64,000 nt of DNA from Anaerococcus vaginalis ATCC 51170 (lineage in GTDB: Bacteria; Bacillota; Clostridia; Tissierellales; Peptoniphilaceae), in the NCBI RefSeq assembly GCF_000163295.1, contig NZ_GG700527.1, positions 1,778,954 to 1,842,953 on the forward strand, in the 5' to 3' direction. The translations under genes were made by a program, and so were the position numbers. The notes below the pieces were generated by a model. The model did no database searches. It was not told the origin of the DNA and was given only the letters and a program-made list of their open reading frames with translations. Shown here piece after piece: positions 1-8,721 of this stretch. Positions within the stretch are counted from its first letter, which is position 1. Each line of letters begins with the position of its first letter.

Positions 1-163
1 GGACTTCAAAAATTGTTGATTTCTAAATTCCAAAATTCTAAAAACGCAAACTCGCTAACGCTCAAACAGTGCGTTTTTTTGACGAATTTTAAAATTTGAA
101 ATCAAATCAATTTTTTCCGTATGATATTCTTAGCATGAGGTTTTGTATACTTTATCAACAGTC
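1..163. mobile_element. Right part of a foldback (MITE-like) element, copy 1
   Basis: Two blocks (about 5-69 and 70-163) are nearly identical to the outer blocks of the element at 41133-41450. The two blocks are also imperfect inverted repeats of each other, so the DNA can fold back on itself. The right end, TTTATCAACAGTCT, resembles the right ends of the element at 41133-41450 and of the IS remnant at 21699-22643, and it directly abuts a terminator hairpin. The left end lies outside the window. Relative to this copy, the 41 kb copy carries an extra segment of about 120 bp in the loop. No coding capacity is visible. Confidence 0.7.
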
Positions 164-166
164 TGA

Positions 167-190
167 GAAGGCACACTTGCCTTCTTTTTA
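167..190 (+). terminator. Intrinsic terminator of a gene left of the window
   Basis: The stem GAAGGC-acactt-GCCTTC (167-184) is followed by TTTTTAATTT. The T-run is only on the plus strand, so it belongs to a rightward gene beyond the window edge. The foldback element ends immediately before the stem. Confidence 0.7.
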
Positions 191-205
191 ATTTAAAATA
201 AAAAA

Positions 206-949
206 TTAATACATAGAAAGTTTTTTCTCAATCCACATTATAAAAGAATGGGGGAAAATTTTTGAAATTATTAATAAAATTTTTGCACTTGGGTGGGTGG
301 TTATTAGGTCTTTTTTGCCCATTTTTTTTACGGCTTTTTCTACCATTTTTTCTAGATTTTCATTTCCTAAATTTTTTATTCCACCCGAATTATTGTTTGA
401 TTTTTTTAAAAATTCTGTTTCGACCCTGTTTGGGCATAAAACTGAAATTTTTATATCTTTAAACTCTCTCCTTACAGCTCTTGAAAATGACAGAACATAA
501 GACTTACTTGCAGCATAAAGGGCAAATTTTGCCTGTGGAATAAAGGCTGCTGATGAGGCAATATTTAAAATTATTCCGTCTTTTTGGAAAAAATCTAGAG
601 AAAATTTCGTCATTGCTGTGAGAGCTTTTATATTTAAGTCCAAAGTTTTCATATCATCATCAAAACTTGTGTTTTTAAAATAATCATTTTCTCCCATGCC
701 TGCAGAATTTATCAAAAGTCCTATTTTTTTGTTTGAAATTTCTAATTCTTTTTTTAAAGTTTCAAAAGATTTTTTCTCACACAAATCAAGGGCAAAAATC
801 CTTGCCCTTGTTTGTAATTTTTCTGATAAATCTTGAAGTTTTTCAAATCTTCTTCCTATTAGCCAAATTTCTTCATAATTTTTTTTGTCAATTTGCCTTG
901 CAAATTCATATCCTATGCCTGAACTTGCTCCAGTAATTATGGCTATCAT
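206..949 (-). CDS. Short-chain dehydrogenase/reductase (SDR)
   Basis: A classical SDR of about 247 aa with a Rossmann fold. The N-terminal cofactor loop GASSGIG follows the first strand, a NSAG motif (NNAG-type) lies near residue 80, and the catalytic Tyr-x3-Lys is in YAASK near residue 145. The C-terminal part is variable and the substrate cannot be read from sequence. Extending upstream would add 15 residues inside pncB. The ATG at 949 overlaps the pncB stop (TAATG on the minus strand) and gives a start directly before the first Rossmann strand, so I use it. The overlap implies translational coupling to pncB. A long-chain oxidoreductase or DltE-like role is possible but not shown. Confidence 0.85.
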   Translation of the reverse strand: MIAIITGASSGIGYEFARQIDKKNYEEIWLIGRRFEKLQDLSEKLQTRARIFALDLCEKKSFETLKKELEISNKKIGLLINSAGMGENDYFKNTSFDDDMKTLDLNIKALTAMTKFSLDFFQKDGIILNIASSAAFIPQAKFALYAASKSYVLSFSRAVRREFKDIKISVLCPNRVETEFLKKSNNNSGGIKNLGNENLEKMVEKAVKKMGKKDLITTHPSAKILLIISKIFPHSFIMWIEKKLSMY

Positions 950-2391
950 TATTTGCTCATAGCCTTCATTATTAGGTTTTGTTTTAAATTCCACAAATCA
1001 TGAGAAAGGTCGACGTAATAATTGTGAGGTTGGTCAAATCTTTTTACCTCATCCCACAAGGATTTCACTTCGGACTTGCAGTATTCGTTTATTTCTTCAA
1101 TTTTTGGAGATTCATAAACTTTTTTGCCGTTTGCAAAAATTGGAATTTGCATTTTTCGAATTTCATAATTTTCCATTCTTTTCATCTTCCAAGTAAAGTG
1201 TGGATCAAAAATTACAAGTGGTTTAGTTTCATCGACTTTTTCTTCTTTTAAAGTTATATAATCAGCTTCTGCCTTACCAGTTTTTTTGTCGTATAATCTG
1301 TAAACTTCTTTAAGCCCTGGTGTTGTAATTTTTTCTACATTTTCTGATACTTTTATTTTTGCGAGTTTACCTTTTTCATCTTCAACTTGAACGAGTTTAT
1401 AAACTCCACCAAAAACTGGATCGGATTTTGCAGTGATTAATCTTTCGCCGATTCCAAATGAATCAATTTCTGCGCCTTGTTGGAGAAGGGATTCTATTTT
1501 GTATTCGTCAAGCGAATTGCTTGCAACAATTTTTGCATCCTTGTAGCCATTTTCGTCTAAAATTTTTCTGCATTCTTTTGAAAGATAGGCAATATCTCCT
1601 GAATCAATCCTAACTCCTCCAGAAATTCCCAAAGGATCTAAAACTTCCTTGAAAACTTTCATAGCATTTGGCAAACCTTGTTTTAAAACATCGTAGGTGT
1701 CAATTAATAAAATGCAGTTATCTGGATATAATTTTGCATAAGCCAAAAATGACTCATATTCTGAATCGAAGGATTGAACCCAAGAGTGGGCCATAGTTCC
1801 TCCAGCAGGATAAGCATACATTTGACTTGAAAGAGTGTTTGATGTGATTGGAGCGCCGGCTATAAAGGCAGACCTTGCGCCTTTTACAGAAGCGTCAGGC
1901 CCTTGAGCACGTCTTGCTCCAAATTCCATCACAGTTCTTCCCTTTGCAGCTCTTACAATTCTATTTGTTTTTGTAGCAACAAGGGAGCCGTAATTTAAAG
2001 ACAAAAGCAAATAAGTTTCTAAAATTTGTGCTTCAATTATTGGAGCTCTTACAGTTACAATCGGTTCAGATGGAAACATTGCTGATCCTTCTGGAAATGC
2101 CCAAATATCTCCTGTGAATTTAAAATTTTTCAAATAAGTTAAAAATTCTTCCGAAAATTTTGTATTTTTTCTAAAGTATTCAATATCTTCTTCATCAAAA
2201 TGAATATTTTCTACATAATCAATAATATCATCTAAGCCAGAAAAAATTGAAAATCCTCCGCCGTCAGGATTTTTTCTGTAAAATGCATCAAAAACTGCAA
2301 TCGTATCTTTCATTCCACTTTCAAAATATCCATAAGCCATAGTAAATTCATAAAAATCACTTAGCATAGATAAATTTCTTCTTGTTTGCAT
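949..2391 (-). CDS. pncB: Nicotinate phosphoribosyltransferase
   Basis: A 480-aa type II phosphoribosyltransferase that makes nicotinate mononucleotide from nicotinate and PRPP with ATP, in the cytosolic Preiss-Handler NAD salvage pathway. The N-terminus LSDFYEFTMAYGYF is typical of the family. The central EFGARRAQGPDA block and the His in GTMAHSWVQSF, the expected phosphorylated histidine, are present, as is the PRPP-site region GVRIDSGD. Length is normal. It is first in a minus-strand unit with the SDR. The upstream region carries a perfect palindrome overlapping the -10 box, so repression is likely, plausibly in response to NAD status. Confidence 0.95.
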   Translation of the reverse strand: MQTRRNLSMLSDFYEFTMAYGYFESGMKDTIAVFDAFYRKNPDGGGFSIFSGLDDIIDYVENIHFDEEDIEYFRKNTKFSEEFLTYLKNFKFTGDIWAFPEGSAMFPSEPIVTVRAPIIEAQILETYLLLSLNYGSLVATKTNRIVRAAKGRTVMEFGARRAQGPDASVKGARSAFIAGAPITSNTLSSQMYAYPAGGTMAHSWVQSFDSEYESFLAYAKLYPDNCILLIDTYDVLKQGLPNAMKVFKEVLDPLGISGGVRIDSGDIAYLSKECRKILDENGYKDAKIVASNSLDEYKIESLLQQGAEIDSFGIGERLITAKSDPVFGGVYKLVQVEDEKGKLAKIKVSENVEKITTPGLKEVYRLYDKKTGKAEADYITLKEEKVDETKPLVIFDPHFTWKMKRMENYEIRKMQIPIFANGKKVYESPKIEEINEYCKSEVKSLWDEVKRFDQPHNYYVDLSHDLWNLKQNLIMKAMSK

Positions 2392-2433
2392 ATTTTCCTT
2401 CCTTATTATTTTTTCGTTTCACATATTGTTTTT

Positions 2434-2457
2434 ATTATACCACTAATGAGTGGTATA
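2434..2457 (-). promoter_or_regulatory. pncB -10 box overlapped by a perfect palindromic operator
   Basis: TATACCACT (2436-2444) and AGTGGTATA (2449-2457) are perfect 9-bp inverted repeats with a 4-nt spacer. On the minus strand the left arm supplies TATAAT (2434-2439), an ideal -10 for pncB, and the palindrome fills the -35/-10 spacer. A bound dimer would block RNA polymerase. The site also lies about 50 bp upstream of the divergent HAD gene. The cognate regulator is not identifiable. Confidence 0.7.
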
Positions 2458-2503
2458 GTAATAATAGTTTGGCACAAATTGGCAAACAAAAGGAGATACA
2501 TAA

Positions 2504-3151
2504 ATGTATATTTTTGATATAGATGGAACACTTTTAAATACGATTGATTCTATTTCATATAATATAAACCAAACTTTAAAAAATTTTTCTTTAAGTCAAG
2601 TACCGAAAGAAAAAATTGAGGAGTTTGTAGGAAATGGTCCAAAAGTTTTGATTGAAAAAACTCTTGATTATATTGGCTTTGAAAAATCTGAAAAAAGAGA
2701 AAAAATTTTAAACTCTTATAACAAAAGATATGATGATAATCCAACCTATCTTACAAAGCCTTATGATGGAATCGTAGAAGAGCTTGAAAAAATAAAAAAA
2801 ATGGGCGAAATTTTGGTTGCTTTTTCTAACAAGCCAGATTCCACTTGCAAAAAAGTTATAGGAGAAATTTTTGGAGAAGGCTATTTTGATTTTATTTTAG
2901 GATATAGAGAAGATATAAAAAGAAAACCGTCTCCTGAGGGTATGTATATAATAAAAGAAAGATTTGGAGTCGACTATTCGGATATTTTTTATTTTGGAGA
3001 CAGCGAAGTCGACATGGAGTGTGGAAAAAATGCTGGAGTATTTACTGTAGGATGTGCTTGGGGCTTTAGAGAAAGAAAAATTTTGGAAAATTTAAAGCCA
3101 AATCTTATAATAGATAGTCCAAAAGAAATTTCAAAAATAAGGAGAGTATAA
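2504..3151 (+). CDS. HAD-family phosphatase (phosphoglycolate phosphatase-like)
   Basis: A 215-aa haloacid dehalogenase-superfamily hydrolase. Motif I DIDGTLLNT (residues 4-12) carries the nucleophile and acid Asp pair, motif II is the Ser in FSNKPDS, motif III the Lys in RKPSPEG, and motif IV GDSEVDMECG. A helical cap lies between motifs I and II, as in Gph/PgmB-like enzymes. The substrate is not certain. It overlaps the serine dehydratase beta subunit by one base (TAATG), so it is in an operon with serine catabolism. It is divergent from pncB and shares the palindrome-bearing intergenic region. Confidence 0.85.
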   Translation: MYIFDIDGTLLNTIDSISYNINQTLKNFSLSQVPKEKIEEFVGNGPKVLIEKTLDYIGFEKSEKREKILNSYNKRYDDNPTYLTKPYDGIVEELEKIKKMGEILVAFSNKPDSTCKKVIGEIFGEGYFDFILGYREDIKRKPSPEGMYIIKERFGVDYSDIFYFGDSEVDMECGKNAGVFTVGCAWGFRERKILENLKPNLIIDSPKEISKIRRV

Positions 3152-3807
3152 TGGCAAATTTATCAGTATTTGATATTATTGGACCTGTAATGATTGGCCC
3201 ATCATCATCCCATACTGCGGGAGCAAACAGAATTGCAAAAATCGCAAGAGATTTGGGCGGAGAAGGATTTACAAAAGTTGATTTTTATTTACACGGATCA
3301 TTTGAAAAAACTTACCAAGGTCACGGAACAGATAGGGCTTTGGTTGGAGGAGTTTTGGGTTTCGGACCAGAAGATGAAAGATTAAGAGACTCATTTAAAA
3401 TAGCAGATGACGCAGGAATTACTTATAATTTTATTCCACAAGATATGGGAGAAGTTCATCCAAACACAGTAAAAATTGTTCTTCACTACCCAGACGGCCA
3501 TGAATTTAAATTGAGAGGCTCATCAATTGGTGGCGGAAATATTATGATAAATCAAATAATGGACAATGAAGTAGAATATAATGGAAAAAATCCTACAATT
3601 ATTTGTACTTATCCTGAACAAAAAGGAATGATAGCTTTCATTTCAAATGTTTTGTTTGACCACAATTATAATATAAAAAATATGAAAACTATAAACAAGG
3701 GCAACACAATTATGCTAATTGTAGAATTAGATCAAGATTTGGAAGAAGAAGTTTACAAAGAAATTGAAGCTGGTAAGAATTTTGAATTTATAAAATATTT
3801 GGGGTAA
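3151..3807 (+). CDS. sdaAB: L-serine dehydratase, iron-sulfur-dependent, beta subunit
   Basis: A 218-aa subunit of the two-chain Fe-S L-serine dehydratase, which deaminates L-serine to pyruvate and ammonia. The N-terminal GPVMIGPSSSHTAGA block is characteristic of the family. The C-terminus, from about residue 148, is an ACT-like regulatory domain (NPTIICTYPEQKGMIAFIS onward). The start is set by the ATG overlapping the HAD stop, with GGAG upstream. The alpha subunit follows after 3 bp, so both chains are co-translated, as usual in Firmicutes. Confidence 0.95.
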   Translation: MANLSVFDIIGPVMIGPSSSHTAGANRIAKIARDLGGEGFTKVDFYLHGSFEKTYQGHGTDRALVGGVLGFGPEDERLRDSFKIADDAGITYNFIPQDMGEVHPNTVKIVLHYPDGHEFKLRGSSIGGGNIMINQIMDNEVEYNGKNPTIICTYPEQKGMIAFISNVLFDHNYNIKNMKTINKGNTIMLIVELDQDLEEEVYKEIEAGKNFEFIKYLG

Positions 3808-3810
3808 TTT

Positions 3811-4692
3811 ATGAAAACAACAATGGAATATATTAAAAATAGAATAAAAGAAGAAAACAAGGAAGTTTGGGAGATTGCGCTTGAAGATGAAATGGAGCTA
3901 ACAGGAAAATCAAAAGAAGAAGTTTTTGAATTATTACAAAAATCTCTTGATGTTATGAAAGAATCTTCACAAAAAGCTCTTGATAAAAAATTAATGTCAA
4001 TGACAAAAATGACTGGTGGAAATGCAAAATCAATGAACAATTATTTTCTATCAGAAGATACAATAATGGGAGATTTGCCAACAAAGGCAATGGCAATGGC
4101 TTTTTCAACATCAGAAGTAAACGCATCAATGGGAAAAATTGTAGCAAGTCCAACAGCAGGATCTGCAGGAATTGTTCCAGCAAGTTTAATGGCGATGCGT
4201 GAAAAATATGGATATTCTGATGAAGAGTTGATCAAAGCAATTCTCGTTGCAACAGAATTTGGACAAATTATTGCTGACAATGCAACTTTTGCGGGAGCTG
4301 AGGGCGGATGCCAAGCTGAGTGTGGATCTGCAGCAGCTATGTGTGCAGCAGCAATTTGTTATTTAAGAGGTTGTGACATTGACGTGATGGAAGATGCAGC
4401 ATCAATTGCACTTTTATCAATCATGGGGCTTGTTTGTGATCCAATAGGAGGAATGGTAGAATTTCCTTGCAATATTAGAAATGCATCAGGAGTTATAAAC
4501 GCACTTTCAGCAGCTGATATGGCAATTGCTGGAGTAAAAGTTTTGGTAACATTTGACGAAACAGTAGACGCCTTAAAAGAAGTTGGAGATGCCCTTCCTG
4601 CAAGCCTAAGAGAAACAGGCGAAGGCGGAGTTGCAGCTTGCCCATCAGCTATAAGATTAAAAAGAAAATATATAGACAAAGAAGAAGACTAA
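3811..4692 (+). CDS. sdaAA: L-serine dehydratase, iron-sulfur-dependent, alpha subunit
   Basis: A 293-aa catalytic subunit of the [4Fe-4S] serine dehydratase. The serine-binding Ser/Gly loop SPTAGSAGI and several Cys, notably in GGCQAECGSAAAMC and FPCNIRN, supply the cluster-binding region. The glycine-rich GETGEGGVAACPSA tail is conserved. Oxygen-labile Fe-S deaminases fit an anaerobic amino-acid fermenter. It is the last gene of the HAD-sdaAB-sdaAA operon and is closed by a bidirectional terminator. Confidence 0.95.
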   Translation: MKTTMEYIKNRIKEENKEVWEIALEDEMELTGKSKEEVFELLQKSLDVMKESSQKALDKKLMSMTKMTGGNAKSMNNYFLSEDTIMGDLPTKAMAMAFSTSEVNASMGKIVASPTAGSAGIVPASLMAMREKYGYSDEELIKAILVATEFGQIIADNATFAGAEGGCQAECGSAAAMCAAAICYLRGCDIDVMEDAASIALLSIMGLVCDPIGGMVEFPCNIRNASGVINALSAADMAIAGVKVLVTFDETVDALKEVGDALPASLRETGEGGVAACPSAIRLKRKYIDKEED

Positions 4693-4716
4693 AATTTTTA
4701 AATAAAAATCTCAAAG

Positions 4717-4763
4717 AAAAAATAAAGCTATTTTACAAAAAAAGTAAAATAGCTTTATTTTTT
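4717..4763. terminator. Bidirectional terminator between sdaAA and the SdpI-like gene
   Basis: A long A-rich/T-rich stem, AATAAAGCTATTTTAC paired with GTAAAATAGCTTTATT across a 7-A loop, has A residues before and T residues after. It can therefore terminate transcripts from both convergent genes. Confidence 0.85.
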
Positions 4764-5129
4764 ATCATCTTCATCATCTTTTTCATCTTTTAAATTAAAT
4801 TTTTTTCTCATGTGGTGTCTTAAAATTGTAAGTAAAAGGATAAAATATAGGATTGTAAAAACAATTAGAAGGATTACGCATATATTTCTTTTTATTTTGA
4901 AATACAAAATTATTGGATAAATTATGCCAAATAAAATTATTCCAAGAATTATAGAAAGATTTCCTGCAAAATTATTTCCGTATTCCCAACATTCTTTATT
5001 GTAACAAACTTCCCAAATGTGAAAGCCAACTCTCATTTTTGGATAGTCTGTGTGAAATTTTTTGAAAAATATTCCTACATAAATTGAAAAGAATAATAAA
5101 AGCACATCGCCAACTATTAAATTTCCCAA
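4755..5129 (-). CDS. SdpI-like small integral membrane protein
   Basis: About 124 aa with three or four hydrophobic segments and a charged tail rich in Lys, Asp and Glu. The stretch MRVGFHIWEVCYNKECW followed by a membrane helix resembles the SdpI/YhfL immunity-protein pattern of a GyR-S-W signature before a helix, but it is divergent. An ATG at 5213 gives a longer frame, but the TTG at 5129 is preceded by AAAGGGTGAT at proper spacing and starts right at the first helix, so I prefer it. The gene stands alone, convergent with sdaAA. No toxin partner is visible, so an immunity role is not shown. Confidence 0.55.
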   Translation of the reverse strand: MGNLIVGDVLLLFFSIYVGIFFKKFHTDYPKMRVGFHIWEVCYNKECWEYGNNFAGNLSIILGIILFGIIYPIILYFKIKRNICVILLIVFTILYFILLLTILRHHMRKKFNLKDEKDDEDDKK

Positions 5130-5274
5130 ATTATCACCCTTTCTTTGAATTATTACTAGATAAAATATACCCCAATTGATATAAATTGAAAAATATTTAC
5201 TTTTTGCATACAATATTAATAGACTTTGTAAGTTTATAATGAAGAAATGTTAAGTTAGTTAAAGAGGTGATTCG

Positions 5275-6432
5275 ATGAAAATTTTAATTACATCTGATTG
5301 GTACCATCCCGTCGTCAATGGTGTAGTAAGATCAATTTTAAATTTAAAATCCTATCTGGAAGATAGGGGATTTGACGTAAAAGTTTTAACCCTCTCAAAT
5401 TCAACTGAAAGTTATAAAAAAGGAAATGTTTATTATATAGGAAGTCTTGGTGCAGGGAAAATTTATCCAGAGGCAAGGATTTCTGCAACTTTAAGAAATA
5501 AATTTATTAAGGAAATAAAAGATTGGAAACCAGATATTGTCCATTCACAATGCGAATTTTCTACTTTTATGATGGCGACAAAAATTGCCAAAAAAACATC
5601 TTGTCCCTTAGTTCACACCTATCATACAATTTATGAAGACTACACTCATTATTTTTCTCCATCAAAAAAGGTGGGCAAAAAAATGATTTCGGTTTTTTCA
5701 AAAGCAATTGCCGATAGGGTTGAAATGATTATTGTTCCAAGTGAAAAAACTAGAGAAATTTTAAAATCTTATGATATTGAGGATGAGAAAATAAAAATAA
5801 TTCCTACTGGCATAGAAATGCCAGAAAAATTGGAAGATAAAAATAAAATTAGAGATTATTATGGATTTGATGCAAGCGATAAAATAATTCTTTATTTGGG
5901 TAGGCTTGCCGAAGAAAAAAATATTGAGGAATTAATTGATTATTACGGAAGGCTTGATATAGAAAAATTAAAATTTATTCTTGTAGGAGGCGGACCTTAT
6001 TTAAAAGATTTGAAATCTTATGCAAAAAATATTGAGAAAAAAATATATTTTGCGGGTATGGTTAAGCCTTTTGAAGTTAATAATTATTATAGAATGGCAG
6101 ATGCTTTTGTTTCTGCAAGTAAGTCCGAAACTCAAGGACTTACTTATTATGAGGCGATGAGCAATGCTACTCCTGCGATTTGTAGAAAAGATTACTGCCT
6201 TGATAAGGTAATAATTGATGATTTTAATGGCTACCAATATGAAAATTTTTCTGATTTTAAAAAATATTTGGAAATGATTTTTCTTGATAAAGAAAAAAAG
6301 GATAAACTTTCTAGAAACGCAAGAAAATATGCTTTGGAAAATTTTTCTATAGATTCTTTTGGCGAAAATTGCGAAAGATTATATAAAGAAGCAATCAAAA
6401 AAGGTAGGACACATGAAAATTCTTATTTATAA
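5275..6432 (+). CDS. Glycosyltransferase family 4, diacylglycerol glucosyltransferase-like
   Basis: A 385-aa GT-B enzyme with an N-terminal acceptor domain beginning MKILITSDWYHPVVNGV and a C-terminal donor domain. HTYHTIYEDYTHY is typical of 1,2-diacylglycerol 3-glucosyltransferases (LafA/LafB, BgsB relatives). The E-x7-E motif is in SETQGLTYYEA near residue 285. It likely adds the first glucose to diacylglycerol at the inner membrane surface. The ATG follows AGAGGTGATTCG. It overlaps the next glycosyltransferase by 20 bp, and the two together would make a diglucosyl lipid used as membrane lipid or lipoteichoic-type anchor. The sugar is inferred from family similarity. Confidence 0.85.
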   Translation: MKILITSDWYHPVVNGVVRSILNLKSYLEDRGFDVKVLTLSNSTESYKKGNVYYIGSLGAGKIYPEARISATLRNKFIKEIKDWKPDIVHSQCEFSTFMMATKIAKKTSCPLVHTYHTIYEDYTHYFSPSKKVGKKMISVFSKAIADRVEMIIVPSEKTREILKSYDIEDEKIKIIPTGIEMPEKLEDKNKIRDYYGFDASDKIILYLGRLAEEKNIEELIDYYGRLDIEKLKFILVGGGPYLKDLKSYAKNIEKKIYFAGMVKPFEVNNYYRMADAFVSASKSETQGLTYYEAMSNATPAICRKDYCLDKVIIDDFNGYQYENFSDFKKYLEMIFLDKEKKDKLSRNARKYALENFSIDSFGENCERLYKEAIKKGRTHENSYL

Positions 6433-7420
6433 TGAAGATTATCAAACTGTAAAAGAATCTGGCGTTGGAAAAGCAATAGACCATCAAAAAAAGGCTTTGG
6501 ATTTGGTTGGAGTTTCATATACCTTAAATCCAGATGACGATTATGATATTTGCCACATAAATACAGTTTTTCCAAAGTCTGCTTTTTTTGCAAATAAGGC
6601 GAGAAAATCTGGCAAAAAAGTTGTCTATCATGGACATTCCACCAAGGAAGATTTTAAAAATTCTTTTATCCTATCAAATGAACTTGCACCATTTTTCAAA
6701 AAATGGCTTATACATTGCTACAAAAAAGGAGATTTGATTTTAACACCAACAAAATACTCCAAAAATATTCTAGAATCTTATGATATTGGCAAAGAAATTA
6801 AAGTAGTATCAAACGGAGTCGACCTAGATTTTTGGAAGAAAAAAGAAAATGACAGGGAAAATTTTTATCAAAGATATAAGCTTGATAAAAATAAAAAATC
6901 AATCATTTCAGTTGGTCTATTTATAGAAAGAAAAGGGATTCTGGATTTCGTAGATCTTGCAAAAAAACTTCCCCAATACGAATTTGTGTGGTTTGGAGAA
7001 TTGAAATTGAGCTTAGTTCCAGAAAAAATCAAAAAAGCTGTCAAAACAGATTTGAAAAATTTGCATTTTCCAGGCTACGTTAGCCAAGAATTATTGCGAG
7101 AAGCCTACTCAGGCTCAGACCTTTATATATTTCCAACATTTGAAGAAACCGAAGGAATAGTTTTGCTAGAGGCCCTTGCAACAAAAGCCGACACAATAAT
7201 TAGAGATATAGAAATTTATAAAAATCTCAAAGACGGAAAAGAAATTTATAAAGCGAAAGACAAAAAAGAATTTTACAAAAAAATAAAATTGATTTTGGAA
7301 AGAAAATATCCTTCACTAAAAGAAGAAGGATATAAGCTCGCCCAAGAAAAATCCATAGAAAATATAGGCTTGAAACTAAAAAAATATTACCAAGACCTAT
7401 TAGAAAGAGAAGAAAAATGA
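6413..7420 (+). CDS. Glycosyltransferase family 4, second glucosyltransferase of glycolipid synthesis
   Basis: A 335-aa GT-B enzyme resembling the alpha-monoglucosyl-diacylglycerol glucosyltransferases BgsA/LafB. The N-terminus MKILIYNEDYQTVKESGVGK, the block DYDICHINTVFPKS, and YHGHSTKEDFKNSF then LILTPTKYSK are characteristic. The E-x7-E region is ETEGIVLLEA. An upstream in-frame start would add 18 residues within the preceding gene. The ATG at 6413 has AAAGGTAGG upstream and begins the first strand, so it is preferred. It ends with an ATGA overlap into a membrane protein, giving a coupled three-gene operon. Confidence 0.85.
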   Translation: MKILIYNEDYQTVKESGVGKAIDHQKKALDLVGVSYTLNPDDDYDICHINTVFPKSAFFANKARKSGKKVVYHGHSTKEDFKNSFILSNELAPFFKKWLIHCYKKGDLILTPTKYSKNILESYDIGKEIKVVSNGVDLDFWKKKENDRENFYQRYKLDKNKKSIISVGLFIERKGILDFVDLAKKLPQYEFVWFGELKLSLVPEKIKKAVKTDLKNLHFPGYVSQELLREAYSGSDLYIFPTFEETEGIVLLEALATKADTIIRDIEIYKNLKDGKEIYKAKDKKEFYKKIKLILERKYPSLKEEGYKLAQEKSIENIGLKLKKYYQDLLEREEK

Positions 7421-8109
7421 GAAGTGTAATAAAATTTATAGGCTATGCCCTTTTGATTATTTTACTACCAAGTTTTGTCATGCTATTTGTGACAAGCCTT
7501 GATACAAGTAATTTTATGTTAATTTTTTTAGGACAAATTTTAGTTTTTCTAATATTATTAAGTTTTTATTTTCTAATTAGAAAAAATACAAAAAAATACG
7601 AAGATAAAACGAAAAAAGAAATCGAAAACGAAAAAAATATAGAAAAATTAAAAAAATTAAGAAATGAAAAAATTTCATACAAATCAAAAGCAAATATAAC
7701 AAAACAAATAATAGACATCTCCTATTCAAAAGAAGAATGCGAAAACCTTAAAAAATTCACATCAACCTATGACGATATGATTTTTTATTATTCAGCCCTT
7801 ATAAAAAATGAGAGAGATGATAGAAAAAAATACAAGCAAAAAAGAGATAATTTTATAAAAAGATACAAAAATAGACATTTTATTTTCCCAGATTACAAAG
7901 AAAATTTAAAAACTTCAATAAAATGGATAGGAGTATTTTTGATTTTTTCCCTAATTTCATATTTAAATCCATTCAAATTCATAAAAAATCAAGAAATTTA
8001 TGGGATAGTAGTATTATTAAATTTCACTTTCAATCTAGCACTTGTAGTAAATACAATTATTTGGATCCTAAGAAGCTTGAAAAGTTACTGGGCAAAAAAT
8101 TTACTTTAA
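7417..8109 (+). CDS. Hypothetical membrane protein in the glycolipid operon
   Basis: 230 aa, not recognised. Two N-terminal membrane helices (about residues 7-29 and 34-54) are followed by a Lys/Glu-rich cytoplasmic coiled region of about 100 residues and then two C-terminal helices (about 165-185 and 195-218). It starts within the stop of the second glycosyltransferase (ATGA), so its synthesis is coupled to glycolipid synthesis. It could be a scaffold or activator of the glycosyltransferases, but no motif proves this. Listeria laf operons also carry a third membrane gene, without sequence similarity that I can assert. Confidence 0.65.
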   Translation: MRSVIKFIGYALLIILLPSFVMLFVTSLDTSNFMLIFLGQILVFLILLSFYFLIRKNTKKYEDKTKKEIENEKNIEKLKKLRNEKISYKSKANITKQIIDISYSKEECENLKKFTSTYDDMIFYYSALIKNERDDRKKYKQKRDNFIKRYKNRHFIFPDYKENLKTSIKWIGVFLIFSLISYLNPFKFIKNQEIYGIVVLLNFTFNLALVVNTIIWILRSLKSYWAKNLL

Positions 8110-8183
8110 AGCATGATAAATTATAAATAAGAGAAATGGTAACTTGTTTATCAGTTATAGTTTTATATTTTTTTAATAGTTTG

Positions 8184-8215
8184 AGACAAAAGTTTTATCT
8201 TTTGTCTTTTTTTTT
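8184..8215 (+). terminator. Terminator of the glycolipid operon
   Basis: The stem GACAAAAG-ttttat-CTTTTGTC is followed by nine T residues. It lies in the 255-bp gap 8110-8364, which otherwise holds AT-rich DNA and the promoter of the next gene. Confidence 0.85.
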
Positions 8216-8314
8216 GAAAATTTTGAAAATTAATTTTCGAAGTGATTTAATTAAAACGAAATATTAAATTAATTAATATATGATATTAAAATATTAAAAA
8301 AATTAAAAACAAAC

Positions 8315-8342
8315 TTTACAAAAATTAAAATGGTGGTATACT
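8315..8342 (+). promoter_or_regulatory. Promoter of the DUF2089 operon
   Basis: TTTACA (8315-8320), a 16-bp spacer and TATACT (8337-8342) form a sigma-A-like promoter about 20 bp before the start codon. Confidence 0.5.
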
Positions 8343-8364
8343 TATTTTATAAAGGAGGCGGGGT

Positions 8365-8721
8365 TTGATTAATAAATGTCCTAATTGTGGTGGTGACTTG
8401 GTTATCACTTCTTATAAATGTAATTCATGTTTTACTGAAGTTAGTGGAGAATTTGAGATGGGTAAGTTTCAAAGACTTGATATTGAGGATTTGGAATTTA
8501 TTGAGCTTTTTTTGCAAAAGCGTGGCAGTATAAAAGATGTTGGAGAGAGTTTGGGAATTTCTTACCCGACTGTTAGAAATAGAATTGACAAGATTGTAAA
8601 AAAACTTGGTGGAAAAATAAATAAACAAGAATCTAGAATAGATATTTTGAATATGGTCAACAGCGGAGAGATTACTCCTGACCAAGCAAGTGAACTTTTA
8701 AAGGAGCTTAAAGATGAATGA
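8365..8721 (+). CDS. DUF2089-family zinc-ribbon/HTH regulator
   Basis: 118 aa. An N-terminal zinc ribbon with two CxxC-type pairs (CPNCGG and CNSCF) is followed by a helix-turn-helix (SIKDVGESLGISYPTVRNRIDK) and a C-terminal SHOCT-like helical pair (VNSGEITPDQASELLKEL). This is the DUF2089 architecture. The start is TTG at 8365, set by the strong AAAGGAGGCG eight bases upstream and by the CPNC motif only four residues in. It overlaps the following DUF4097 gene (ATGA), which carries the same SHOCT-like motif, so the two likely act together, perhaps in envelope-stress sensing. Confidence 0.8.
   Translation: MINKCPNCGGDLVITSYKCNSCFTEVSGEFEMGKFQRLDIEDLEFIELFLQKRGSIKDVGESLGISYPTVRNRIDKIVKKLGGKINKQESRIDILNMVNSGEITPDQASELLKELKDE

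Noticed and set aside
262-936. Plus-strand ORFs of 60-70 aa opposite the SDR gene
   Set aside because: Hydrophobic shadow frames of AT-rich antisense DNA without ribosome-binding sites.
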